Positions 16,744-25,586 of a stretch of DNA of 39,050 nt are shown in pieces; positions within the stretch are counted from its first letter, which is position 1; every line of letters begins with the position of its first letter. The notes beneath the pieces were generated by a model. The model saw only the letters and a list, made by a program, of their open reading frames with translations. It was not told where the DNA came from and searched no databases. The stretch covers positions 1 through 39,050 of the forward strand of contig CAMLGD010000003.1 in the NCBI GenBank assembly GCA_946479405.1, written 5' to 3'. A program made the position numbers and the translations under genes. The stretch comes from an uncultured Vogesella sp. Lineage in GTDB: Bacteria; Pseudomonadota; Gammaproteobacteria; Burkholderiales; Chromobacteriaceae.

Positions 16744-19722
16744 TCAGTTGCAGTCTGCCACCCCGATATCAGCATTCTGACGAGAAGAACGCGGGTCGGC
16801 ATGGTTAACCACCGTACCATCGGTGTCGATGATGGCGGTGCTGTCGCCAGAGCCGTTGTAATCACCCAGCAGAGTCTTCAGACGCAGGATGTTGTTACGG
16901 TCGCACACGGTGCTGCTGTTATTGTCATAGCAGTAGCTCAGTGCTTGTTGCTCGGCTTTTACGATGTCCAGACCAGACTTCGGATCAATCGGCAGAGGTT
17001 TACCGTTATCCAGCGCTGTGTTGAGGATGGCGGCAAGTAACTGGAAGGATGCCAGTTCCGTGGCCTGACACAGCTGGCTACGCTTGGTGCCGTTGCTGTT
17101 CTTGGCCGGGCTGGCCCAGAAGATGCCCATTACCTCGCTGCACTCTTCGACGTTCCTCCAACCAAGGCTGATACTGCCTGACAGATGGTCATAGAACACA
17201 TGGCAGGTGTAGCCAGTGTCAAAGCCATGGGTCTGCCAGAAGCCCGGGGTGCGAGTGGCGCCGCCTTGTGCTACAGAGCAGCTGGCATTGGCGCTATGGT
17301 TGATCACGTTAGGCAAGCCATACTGTTCAGGCAGGGTGGCGGTGGCATCAACCGTGTTGTTTACGCTAGTGCCCGTGGCGATCATGCTGCCTTGTGCAAG
17401 GTAGCAGCCATCGGAGGCATTGTTGTCATACACGCAGTTGTTGTTCACCACTTGCCCCAGCGCGATGTTGCTCAGGTCGATGCCAGTTGCCACATCTTTC
17501 AGCGCCAGCACCAGCGGGATATCGCCAGTATTGGTGAGCTTGATGTCGAAGTTGGCACTTGCACCAGCCGGAACCGGCTCGCTAACGCAAGACTTGCTAA
17601 CTGTATAGGCCGGATGCACCAGGTCTACCGTGTGCGATGCCGATGCCGATGAGGTATTGCTGAACTCATCCTGCAGCACCACTGTCACGGTATTTTTCAG
17701 CGGATCCAGGTCGCCCGCCTGGATGGTACGCGAGACGGTAAAGGTGCAACTGTCGCCGGTATTGCCGGCTGCCGCCAGTTGATCGGTGCCGCAACCAGTT
17801 ACCGCTTTCATGTCGTCCAGCAGGTCACCCAGCACGTCATCGCTGAGGGAGGTTACTGTGGTCGGCACATTGCTGCCGCTGGTCACTTTAAAGGTGTAAG
17901 TGACGGTGTCACCCACCTTGGCGTATTGCGGACCGGTTTTTTCGATCGTCACATCCACTGTTGCCAGCGTTACGACGACTTTGGCACTGGCCTGCTTGCT
18001 CAACACGTTCGGCCAGTTTTGTGGCGAGCAGGTGGCTACCGCGGTGTTGGTGCATTCCAGCCCTACCTGGCCAGCCTTACACCAGCTCAGGCCGCTGGGG
18101 TTGTTGAACAGGAATTGCGGCGTCAGTTCCACGCTTCCGTTAGGCACCAGCCCGGTTACCGGGTGATTAATGCCCAGCATAGCGTCTGTGATCGTGCAAT
18201 CAAGCAGTGGCGTATCGTCAGAGCTGGTGTTGGTCAGCTTGATCTTATAGTTCACTGTCTGGCCTTGCAGTATCGCGGTCGGATCGGCCGTCTTGGTCAG
18301 GGTGATCGACGGCTGGAACAGGTTGACCTCGTGTCCGGACGTTGCCGTCAGGGAGGTGCCTGTCAGGTCTGATTTCTCGCGGTAGATTGCGGTTGCCGTA
18401 TTGGGCAAAGGATCAGGATCCCCTGCTGCTACGGTACGACGCAGGGTTACCACGCAGCTTGCGCCACCGGCCAGGCTGGCTCCGCAGGTATTGCCAAGCA
18501 CATAGCTGTTGCTCTGGTCTACACCACCAGTGGTGATGGCGCCCAGCACGCTATCGCTAATGCTTTGCTTGTACAGAGTTTGTATGCCTGTGTTGGTGAT
18601 GGTGATGCTGTAGTCGACCGGATCACTGACTTTCGACAGTGTGTCGCCCGTTTTTTCAACCTTCATGCCGCAGACGTTGAATTGCCCCATGGCAAAGTCT
18701 TTCAACTGGGCGTCCAGCGAGTGGGACGAGCGGGTTTCTGCCATGAACGTACTGAAACAGCCCAAATCCAGCCCCAGAGCTGTCAGGTCGATACCGCCTT
18801 CAAACAGTGCCGCTTTTTGGTAGCTATGCTGACCATCCTTGTTGGTGTAGCCCCAGGGTGGCGTTTCACCAGCAATATTGTTGATGACAGCACAGGCCTG
18901 ATCGCCGGGACCTACCAGCGAGCAGTCGGCACTACTCTTGTCGGCCACCAGCGTCATGGTCGGTACGCCGGTAGCACTGACGGCGCTGACTTTATAAATG
19001 GTGATATTGCCAACATCGCCACCACCGACAAAGTCCACCAGTACCAGGATGTCGCCTATTGCGTGTGTGCCGTTAAAAGCCGGTTTCACGCCCAGACTGA
19101 TCGGGTTGCGGAAGAACCAGAACCCCATCTCGGCATCGCCACTGGTATCAAAGCGATCGGCACCAAAGTAGAAAATGATGTGATCGTCGGCTGCCTTGTA
19201 CGCGGCGGCAAATGCATGGGCAATGTCGTCCTTGTCAGGGATGACATCATTGGTGTTGTCGTACTGCCAGGATTTGTTGGCACCTAGTTTGGTGTCAATA
19301 GCCTCCTCATCTTTGGAGCCGCCACCAGTGAAAAAGCTGGTTTCTGCGGCGCCTACAGGGTCATCAACGAACGCACGGGCAAAGGCATGGTCGGTGCCAC
19401 CGAAGACATTGGCCCAGTCATCCGGCATGCCGGCGGGGTTGTCTGCTACGTTGGCTGCACCACAATTAACATTGGTGTCTTGGCCATTCACTTTTACCGT
19501 GCAGGTTGTGGGTTGGTCGAGTTCAAACAGGTTGTCGTCGTGAACTGCCCAGACCGGGCTGGCTGCCAGGCTGGCCAGAATGATTGCCAGAATGGCCGGG
19601 GCACGTCGTATCTGTGCCAATAGCCTGCTCTGGACGCCGGATTGAGGTGGTGCCGTACACCAGCTGGCTGTCGTGTGACAGGCCGCTGGGGTGTCTGGCA
19701 TCCCTGTGACTAGATGACTCAT
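16744..19722 (-). CDS. Large secreted protein with DUF11-like repeats
   Basis: A 992-residue exported protein. An unusually long leader (about 59 residues; hydrophobic core RRAPAILAIILASLAASPVWA) precedes a globular module at about 60-340 with GGSKDEEAI, VIPDKDDIAHAFAAAYK, GDAEMGFWFFRNP, FEGGIDLTALG and CFSTFMAETRSS. Four DUF11/DUF7507-like beta-sandwich repeats follow, starting near VEKTGDTLSKV, ITLTKTADPTA, VTIEKTGPQYAKVGD and YTVSKSCVSEPV. The last 200 residues begin with RTPGFWQTHGFDTGYTC, a motif seen near the end of many surface proteins. At least 20 cysteines are spread throughout, which suits DsbC-dependent folding. GGAGGTG 5 nt upstream fixes ATG 19722. Function unknown; a surface or matrix role is inferred. 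Confidence 0.82.
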   Translation of the reverse strand: MSHLVTGMPDTPAACHTTASWCTAPPQSGVQSRLLAQIRRAPAILAIILASLAASPVWAVHDDNLFELDQPTTCTVKVNGQDTNVNCGAANVADNPAGMPDDWANVFGGTDHAFARAFVDDPVGAAETSFFTGGGSKDEEAIDTKLGANKSWQYDNTNDVIPDKDDIAHAFAAAYKAADDHIIFYFGADRFDTSGDAEMGFWFFRNPISLGVKPAFNGTHAIGDILVLVDFVGGGDVGNITIYKVSAVSATGVPTMTLVADKSSADCSLVGPGDQACAVINNIAGETPPWGYTNKDGQHSYQKAALFEGGIDLTALGLDLGCFSTFMAETRSSHSLDAQLKDFAMGQFNVCGMKVEKTGDTLSKVSDPVDYSITITNTGIQTLYKQSISDSVLGAITTGGVDQSNSYVLGNTCGASLAGGASCVVTLRRTVAAGDPDPLPNTATAIYREKSDLTGTSLTATSGHEVNLFQPSITLTKTADPTAILQGQTVNYKIKLTNTSSDDTPLLDCTITDAMLGINHPVTGLVPNGSVELTPQFLFNNPSGLSWCKAGQVGLECTNTAVATCSPQNWPNVLSKQASAKVVVTLATVDVTIEKTGPQYAKVGDTVTYTFKVTSGSNVPTTVTSLSDDVLGDLLDDMKAVTGCGTDQLAAAGNTGDSCTFTVSRTIQAGDLDPLKNTVTVVLQDEFSNTSSASASHTVDLVHPAYTVSKSCVSEPVPAGASANFDIKLTNTGDIPLVLALKDVATGIDLSNIALGQVVNNNCVYDNNASDGCYLAQGSMIATGTSVNNTVDATATLPEQYGLPNVINHSANASCSVAQGGATRTPGFWQTHGFDTGYTCHVFYDHLSGSISLGWRNVEECSEVMGIFWASPAKNSNGTKRSQLCQATELASFQLLAAILNTALDNGKPLPIDPKSGLDIVKAEQQALSYCYDNNSSTVCDRNNILRLKTLLGDYNGSGDSTAIIDTDGTVVNHADPRSSRQNADIGVADCN

Positions 19723-19745
19723 TTTGCACCTCCAGATACTTATAG

Positions 19746-19768
19746 AGGCGGTTCCTGCCAGGAATCGC
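19746..19768 (-). promoter_or_regulatory. Conserved 5' leader hairpin element, copy A
   Basis: On the minus strand, GCGATTCC, a loop TGGCA and GGAACCGC form an 8-bp hairpin with one A-C mismatch, then CT. It starts 46 nt upstream of the DUF11-repeat ATG and lies above the ribosome-binding site. An almost identical copy lies at 25587-25610 before the related gene; flanking sequence is not conserved. Confidence 0.6.
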
Positions 19769-20214
19769 TCGCCGATTCCCCTGTGACAAATCTAGCTAAA
19801 TGGAAAGAGAGGCAACGCTAATCGTTATGCTTATTTTGGGCTGTGCCATTTGGAAGGCAGGTCATCGATGGACCAGTGAAATACGGGTTCACGAGTCCGG
19901 TCGGGACAGCTCGATTTTAGTTTTTGCCGACATCTAATTCAACTAATAATTTAAAGTAATTTAAATAAATGTGATAAACGGTTAAGTATGCAAGCAGCTA
20001 ATGACAGCTATTTTTAGCATCATTTTTAATTGAAAGTGTTCAAAGTATCTGCAGGTTTCTATTACGTGAGTGGGGTGAGTGTTTTGCGGCAGACTGGGTC
20101 GGGAATTGCCCGCCAGATAAGCCAAAAATGCCGGTCCCGCGCTATTGCCGGCTTGCCCGTGCAGCAGCAGGCCGCTTGGCTATAGTGTGGAAGTAACTCT
20201 GTAGAGGAGGGCGC
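19769..20214. other. Divergent intergenic region between the DUF11-repeat gene and dsbC
   Basis: About 450 bp, AT-rich from 19920 to 20060, carrying the promoters of both divergent genes. A TATAGT near 20182 could be a -10 for dsbC, but no well-spaced -35 was found. No gene was recognised. Confidence 0.45.
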
Positions 20215-20949
20215 ATGATGAAGCGTGAGGGCAGCTGGAAACTATTGCTGATGGCCGGGGCGATGGTGGTTGGCTTTGCCGGTGTGGTGCAGGCCGACGA
20301 AGCGCAGGTGGCGAAGCAGTTGGAGCAGCGTTTTCCCGGCATGAAGGCCGAGCAGGTACACAAGGCGCCAATGCCTGGCTGGTATGAGGTATTCACCAGC
20401 GGCCAGTTGCTCTACGTGGACGATGGCGTGAACTTTGTGCTGCAGGGTTCTGTGATCAATGCCAAGACACGGCAGAACCTGACCGCCATGCAATTGGCCA
20501 AGCTGACGGCGTTGCCGTTTGACAAGCTGCCGTTCGAACAGGCGATCAAGATCGTCAAGGGCGACGGCAAGCGCAAGATGGCAGTGTTCGAGGATCCGCA
20601 TTGCCCGTATTGCAAGCAGCTGGAAGGCGAGCTGTTATCGGTCAACAACGTCACCGTCTATGTGTTCCTGTACCCGATCGAACAGCTGCATCCGGGTGCC
20701 ACGTTGAAATCACGGCAGATATGGTGTGCCAGTGACCCGGCCAAGGCATGGTTGGCCGCCGTCAATGATGGGGTGGCGCCCGGTGGCACTGGCGACTGTG
20801 CCAATCCGGTGGCGGATCTGGAGGCACTGGCGCGCAAGCATCGCATTACCGGTACGCCCACCATGTTTTTTGAGAACAACGAGCGCGTGGCGGGGGCGGT
20901 GTCAGCGGCGCGTGTCGAGGAGTTGTTGAACGCGGCGGCCAGCCGCTGA
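20215..20949 (+). CDS. dsbC: Periplasmic disulfide isomerase DsbC
   Basis: A 244-residue DsbC/G-family thiol:disulfide isomerase. A signal peptide ends near residue 27 (GVVQA|DE). An N-terminal dimerisation domain (about 28-90, with WYEVFTSGQLLYVDDGVNFVLQG) leads to a thioredoxin domain with the active site HCPYC (Cys130, Cys133) and the cis-proline loop ITGTPTMFF. A second cysteine pair (IWCASD and GDCANP) matches the structural disulfide of DsbC. It should reshuffle wrong disulfides in the periplasm. AGAGGAGGG at 20203-20211 supports ATG 20215 (or 20218). Its place among genes for cysteine-containing exported proteins suggests dedicated help with their folding. Confidence 0.93.
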   Translation: MMKREGSWKLLLMAGAMVVGFAGVVQADEAQVAKQLEQRFPGMKAEQVHKAPMPGWYEVFTSGQLLYVDDGVNFVLQGSVINAKTRQNLTAMQLAKLTALPFDKLPFEQAIKIVKGDGKRKMAVFEDPHCPYCKQLEGELLSVNNVTVYVFLYPIEQLHPGATLKSRQIWCASDPAKAWLAAVNDGVAPGGTGDCANPVADLEALARKHRITGTPTMFFENNERVAGAVSAARVEELLNAAASR

Positions 20950-20986
20950 GTCATTTTCGCCACTAGCTTCAATTTCCTGTCTTTTT

Positions 20987-21025
20987 GCGGGCCGGGTGTT
21001 TGCCAACACCCGGCCCGCTGTCTTT
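20987..21025 (+). terminator. Strong Rho-independent terminator after dsbC
   Basis: A perfect 14-bp stem (20987-21000 with 21005-21018) closes a TGCC loop and is followed by TGTCTTTT. Confidence 0.9.
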
Positions 21026-21645
21026 TGTGCCAGCCAGCTGGCTCCCGACGGGTGGCTGCTGCTGCCTTCGCATTCAATATTTACTCCCCGCTGATTTTGA
21101 AAAAATCAAAGCTTCGTCATGGCAATTTGGCATGCAAGCCTTGCTGTGTCTGGTAAATTTTTTTACCCTGTAAATCTTGGGTATTTTTTACCTGTTTTAA
21201 ATTAATTTAAGTTGGATTTTATTTGAAATATACATTGCCATACTAATATTTCATGATGAAATATAATTGCTGGTATTGCGTGGTGCAGTGAGCGATTTAA
21301 TATCGTAACTTACATTAAGCATATGAATTTAAACGTTAAATTAATTTATTGTATGTGAATAAATTAATTTAAAAATGCTGGTAAGGCAGCGTTGCAATTC
21401 GTATTTTTCTCTGTATATTCTGGCCTTGGGTGTAAAGAAATTGTTGGAAACGAAATTGTGTTGGACGAGAGGGTTGGTTTGGATCTGAGACGGGTTGTTA
21501 CGGGTCAGTTATTTTAAACAAAAACCTAATTGTCTAAAAAGCGCTTTGCTTGATAAATGTCGGGCAAATCACCGGGCAGATGAATATCGGGCCGGTTGCG
21601 CAGACAGCGGCAAGGTCGTTTCCAGGGATGTAAAGGAACAAGTCA
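21026..21645 (+). other. AT-rich leader region upstream of the second metalloprotease
   Basis: About 620 bp, strongly AT-rich between 21080 and 21420 (many ATTTAA/AATTTA tracts), then a G/T-rich stretch at 21430-21510. It mirrors the leader of the paralogous protease at 13104 in composition, but I found no shared sequence block. It must contain the protease promoter. No gene was recognised. Confidence 0.45.
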
Positions 21646-23700
21646 GTGCGTAATTCTCAATTCTCGTGCGGCCAACGTATGGCCAGGTGGGCCGCTTTGC
21701 TGGCCGGTGTGTTGCTGGCCGGCCAGGCGGCATCGCTGCAGGCGGCAGTGCCCGCGGCTAAGACCGCCGCCGTACAGGCACAGGTCAGTACCGCCGCGGC
21801 GGTGGATCTGGAAGGCGAACTGGAGGTGTTGCACGAGGATGACCTCAAACACCACAAGAGCCGCACTCGGCATTTCCTGAAAACGGATGCGGGCGAGCGT
21901 TTGGAGCTGCGCTTCAATGGCAAGGCCCAGCACTATCCGTCTGGCAGCCGCGTGCGGGTGCGTGGGCAGCAGAGTGGCAGCCAGCTGGCGCTGGACAGCA
22001 GTACCGGCGGCAGTGTGCAGGTGCTGGCACAGGCCGCAAGTGCCAGCCCGCTGGGGGTGCAGAATACCGCGGTGTTGCTGGTGAACTTCCAGGACAACCC
22101 GGGTGATCAGCGCTGGACCCAGGATCAGTGGCGGACGCTGGTGTTTGGCCAGGTAAGCGACTTCATGCGCGAGAACTCCTTCCAGCAGACCTCGGTGACT
22201 GGCCAGGTGTACGGCTGGTATACCCTGCCGATCAGCAGCACCAGCACGTGCGATACCGATGCCATTGCCACTGCGGCCAACCAGGCAGCGGCAGCAGCAG
22301 GGGTCAATCTGTCGGCTTACACGCGGCTGGTATATGTGTTCCCGCCGGTGAGTAGCTGCGCATTTTCCGGGGCGTCCACCATTGGTGGCATGCCGTCCAA
22401 ATCGTTTATCAACGGCGACAACAGCTTCCGCGTGGTAACCCACGAGCTGGGGCATGGCCTGGGGCTGGACCATACGCATGCCAATGACTGTGATACCAGT
22501 CCGACTGGCGCCACCTGCACTTATTGGGAGTATGGCGATCGCGCCGATGTGATGGGTTCAGGGCAGGGGCATGTCAATGCCGCGCAGAAAGAGCGCCTTG
22601 GCTGGCTGAATAATGGCGTCGCGCCGGCGGTGACGACGGTGCAGAGCAGCGGTACCTATGTGATCGATCCGTATGAAAGCACCAGCAGCAACCCCAAGGC
22701 ACTGAAGATTCTCAAGGGCATCAACCCGACTACCGGCCAGCGTACCTGGTATTACCTGGAGTACCGTCAGCCGCTGGGGGCCGACAGCTATCTGGCGACC
22801 GATCCGTATCTGAAAACTGCCAACGTGTTCAACGGGGTGACCGTGCATATGGATACCGAGGGCAGTGTGTACGACAACTATCTGCTGGACATGACCCCGG
22901 GCAGCCTGTCCTGGTATTCGCGTGCCGATCTGGACGATCCGGCACTGGTGGTGGGGCAGAGCTATACCGACAGCGCCGCGGGTGTGACCATTACCCCGAC
23001 CTGGGCCAACAGCAGCGGCATTGGGGTGCAGGTAACCTTCAGCGGCGGCAGTTGCAGCCGCGGCCAACCTTCCGTGCTGCTGTCGCCGCAGCAAAGCGGC
23101 AGCGTGCCGGCCGGAACGGCGCTGGGGTATAGCGTGGTCGTCAGCAACCATGACAGCAGTGGCTGCACCGCTTCCACTTTCAACCTGGCGTCGGTATTGC
23201 CCAGCGGCTGGTCCGGCACGCTGGCCAGCAACAGCCTGAATATTGCCGCCGGCAGCACCGGCAGCACCACGCTGACGGTTACTTCGCCGCTGACGGCCAC
23301 CGGGGGTAGCTATGGCGTAACGATTTCCGCCAGCAATGCGGCTGCCAGCCAGTACAGTGCCAGCGCGACCAGCAGCTATAGCGTGCAGGTGCCGGTCGGT
23401 AATCTGGCGTTGAGCGTGGCTACCGACAAGGCAAGCTATGCCGTCGGGGCGACGGTTACCAGTACCGCGGTACTCAGCTATGCCGGTGCACCGCTGGTCA
23501 ACAAGTCGGTTACCCTGGTGTTTACCAAGCCCAATGGCAGCACTGTCAGCCAGACGGTAAACAGCGACAGCAGAGGTGTGGCGAGCTATAAGCTGCGCCT
23601 GGGCAAGCAGAAAGATGCACTGGGTAACTATCAGCTCAAGGCCAGTGCCAGTAACAGCGGGCAGAGCGCCAGCGCCAGCACGACCTTTTCCGTGCAGTAA
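21646..23700 (+). CDS. Secreted zinc metalloprotease, M6/M11-like, paralogue with an Ig-like C-terminal domain
   Basis: A 684-residue paralogue of the protease at 13104, colinear through the N-terminal beta region (VDLEGELEVLHEDD), catalytic domain and NEW3-like domain. A signal peptide ends near residue 36 (SLQA|AVPA). The zinc motif HELGHGLGLDH is intact (His266, Glu267, His270, His276), with the Met-turn at DVMG (Met303) before QKERLGWL. The last 100 residues (NLALSVATDKASYAVGATVTSTAVLSY.., VASYKLRLGKQKDALGNY) form a bacterial Ig/MG2-like domain in place of the cadherin-like module of its sister. The start is GTG 21646, with AAGGA at 21633-21637. Probable secretion cargo. Confidence 0.87.
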   Translation: MRNSQFSCGQRMARWAALLAGVLLAGQAASLQAAVPAAKTAAVQAQVSTAAAVDLEGELEVLHEDDLKHHKSRTRHFLKTDAGERLELRFNGKAQHYPSGSRVRVRGQQSGSQLALDSSTGGSVQVLAQAASASPLGVQNTAVLLVNFQDNPGDQRWTQDQWRTLVFGQVSDFMRENSFQQTSVTGQVYGWYTLPISSTSTCDTDAIATAANQAAAAAGVNLSAYTRLVYVFPPVSSCAFSGASTIGGMPSKSFINGDNSFRVVTHELGHGLGLDHTHANDCDTSPTGATCTYWEYGDRADVMGSGQGHVNAAQKERLGWLNNGVAPAVTTVQSSGTYVIDPYESTSSNPKALKILKGINPTTGQRTWYYLEYRQPLGADSYLATDPYLKTANVFNGVTVHMDTEGSVYDNYLLDMTPGSLSWYSRADLDDPALVVGQSYTDSAAGVTITPTWANSSGIGVQVTFSGGSCSRGQPSVLLSPQQSGSVPAGTALGYSVVVSNHDSSGCTASTFNLASVLPSGWSGTLASNSLNIAAGSTGSTTLTVTSPLTATGGSYGVTISASNAAASQYSASATSSYSVQVPVGNLALSVATDKASYAVGATVTSTAVLSYAGAPLVNKSVTLVFTKPNGSTVSQTVNSDSRGVASYKLRLGKQKDALGNYQLKASASNSGQSASASTTFSVQ

Positions 23701-23716
23701 GGTTGGCGGCAATGCA

Positions 23717-23744
23717 AAAGGCGGAGGGGTTACCCTCCGCCTTT
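23717..23744. terminator. Bidirectional terminator between convergent genes
   Basis: A perfect 12-bp stem (23717-23728 with 23733-23744) around GTTA, with T residues after it on the plus strand and an A run before it. It serves the protease on the plus strand and the exported-protein gene ending at 23767 on the minus strand. Confidence 0.9.
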
Positions 23745-23766
23745 TTGTTGCCTTATTCAGGCAGGG

Positions 23767-25563
23767 TTAGTTGGTCGGAATCTCCAGTACGTCCGGAGTG
23801 CCATCGACATCCAGGTCGCACAGGTAGCAGGTAGCGTCATCGCTGGCGCTGCGCGAAGCCCCAGACAGCACGCCGGTGGCAGTTGCCGTGGCGGTATCCG
23901 AGAACTTGGCGTTGGACGGGCCACTTGGCACATCGGCTGCCGTCGGCACGTAAGAGCCGCTCCAGCAGGCCTGGTCACCCGGTTTCAGTTGCGATGGTGC
24001 AGTGGTAGCGGTTTTGTAGTCGCTGCACAGTACCGGTTTCAGATCGGCGGCTTTGACTTTGGTATCGCTGACCAGCAGACCATCCACGGCCTCGTTACCG
24101 CTGTTGGACACCTTGATCTTCACATCGGCGGCCAGGGTCAGCGGGTTAGTACCGTTGACTACCAGGCGCATGCCGCTGCAATCCTTGACGACATCCAGCG
24201 CAGAGTTCGGTGCGGCCTTGCAGGCATTGGCACTGGTGGACGACACCGTGGCCGTGGCCGTCAGGTCGCTACCACCGGCTGCCGACCCTGCGGTGACGGC
24301 AATCGAGTTCTGGAAGCTGTTTTTCGGACCATCGCAGCTCATCACTACGGTGACCGGTGCCGAGCTATCCAGCGTATCGGCTACTTTCACGAAGGTGTTG
24401 GCTGCCAGCGGGCCGGCTTTGGAGGTGTCGCCGTTGACGCTGACAATCTGGCAGCTTTCCCCGGTCAGCGAGTCGGTTTCCTTGAACTGCACATTGCTGA
24501 CTGCACCGGCGCCGGTGCTGTAGATGTTGATGGTGAACGGGCTGATAAAGGACACCGCATCACTATCCACGGTTGCCTGGCCGCAGGCTTTCTCTGCCCG
24601 GATGCCGCACAGCTTGAAGTCGCCCAGGGTGAAGTCGAACAGGGTGGCATTCGGGGTGGCGGAGGAACGGGTGTCAGCCATGAACAGCGAGAAGCAGCTG
24701 GACAGGTTGTTGGCGGTCAGGTCGATGCCGCCTTCAAAGAACATGCCGTTATCCAGGTCGGCCGAGGTCAGCCCCGGTACGCTGGGGTTGGATTGCTTGG
24801 CCTTGGTCAGCCACGGAATGTCGGTACCTGCCTTCAGCGCCGTGCTGTTGACGGTGGCACAGATAGTGCCGGCAGAGGTCTTGCAGTCCGCCCCGGTGAC
24901 TACCGGGTGGTCCACATCCAGGCTGCCATTGGCGCCGCCGTTCCAGCGGAATGCCTTGATGGTGCTGACGCCGCCACCCTTGGTGTACTCGGACACGATC
25001 AGCAGGTCGCCGTCCTGGTGGTTACCGGTGAAGTTGGTGGCCTTGGTGCCGGCGCTACAACCCACGGTGCCGTCTTTCAGGAACCAGAACCCTACATCCT
25101 TGGTGCCTTCGTTGGATGCCACCTCCATGGCAAAGTAAATGACGATGTGGCCGTCGGCCGGGTTTTTGTACGCCACGGCGTAAGCGTTCAGCACGTCGGT
25201 CTTGTCGTTGACGTTATTGCTGCCAACGCACTGCCAGCCGCCGCTGATATTGAGGGTGTCCTTACTACCGGTGGTAAAGGTGGTGCTGTCCTTGTTGGAG
25301 TTCGGGTCGAAGTCCCGCGTGAACGTGGGAGCAAAGAAGTTGGTGGGGGGCGTGGTTTTCGGGATGCCGACCCCGCCGGTTACGGTAAACATATCGGCCC
25401 AGTCGTTCGGGGCGGGATCAAGGCTGTCGGCGACGATATTGCCGTCCATCTCCATATCCAGCTGATTGACGTTGGCCGCAGCGGCAGGTGTCAGGGTGCC
25501 CAGCATTATCGCCAGGCCCGTACACACCGCTTTGAGCATGCTGCTCGTTGCTAAAGATCTCAC
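23767..25563 (-). CDS. Secreted protein related to the DUF11-repeat protein
   Basis: A 598-residue exported protein with signal peptide MRSLATSSMLKAVCTGLAIM... ending at PAAA|AN. Its N-terminal module (about 30-300) is homologous to that of the protein at 16744-19722: NDWADMF, TGSKDTLNISGGWQC, NDKTDVLNAYAVAYK, KDVGFWFL, FEGGIDLTANNLSSCFSLFMADTRSS and DFKLCGIRAEK. Beta-sandwich repeats follow (ACGQATVDSDAVSFISPFTI; LDVVKDCSGMRLVV), and the tail ends CYLCDLDVDGTPDVLEIPTN. It lacks the RTPGFW block. GTG 25563 is chosen because AGAGGAGG lies just upstream; the frame is open to 25614, but that would place the conserved leader hairpin inside the gene. Function unknown. Confidence 0.8.
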   Translation of the reverse strand: MRSLATSSMLKAVCTGLAIMLGTLTPAAAANVNQLDMEMDGNIVADSLDPAPNDWADMFTVTGGVGIPKTTPPTNFFAPTFTRDFDPNSNKDSTTFTTGSKDTLNISGGWQCVGSNNVNDKTDVLNAYAVAYKNPADGHIVIYFAMEVASNEGTKDVGFWFLKDGTVGCSAGTKATNFTGNHQDGDLLIVSEYTKGGGVSTIKAFRWNGGANGSLDVDHPVVTGADCKTSAGTICATVNSTALKAGTDIPWLTKAKQSNPSVPGLTSADLDNGMFFEGGIDLTANNLSSCFSLFMADTRSSATPNATLFDFTLGDFKLCGIRAEKACGQATVDSDAVSFISPFTINIYSTGAGAVSNVQFKETDSLTGESCQIVSVNGDTSKAGPLAANTFVKVADTLDSSAPVTVVMSCDGPKNSFQNSIAVTAGSAAGGSDLTATATVSSTSANACKAAPNSALDVVKDCSGMRLVVNGTNPLTLAADVKIKVSNSGNEAVDGLLVSDTKVKAADLKPVLCSDYKTATTAPSQLKPGDQACWSGSYVPTAADVPSGPSNAKFSDTATATATGVLSGASRSASDDATCYLCDLDVDGTPDVLEIPTN

Positions 25564-25586
25564 GATGACCTCCTCTGAATTCTCAA

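Noticed and set aside
19746..19800. GEMM (c-di-GMP) riboswitch in the leader of the DUF11-repeat gene
   Set aside because: The conserved GEMM elements (GGGCAAACC-type loop and GACGCAAAG-type segment) are absent; only a short hairpin is supported.
23989..25554. A 521-codon plus-strand open frame opposite the exported-protein gene
   Set aside because: It is Gly/Val/Ala-rich with no recognisable domain; the minus strand has a signal peptide, homology to the other island protein and a good ribosome-binding site.
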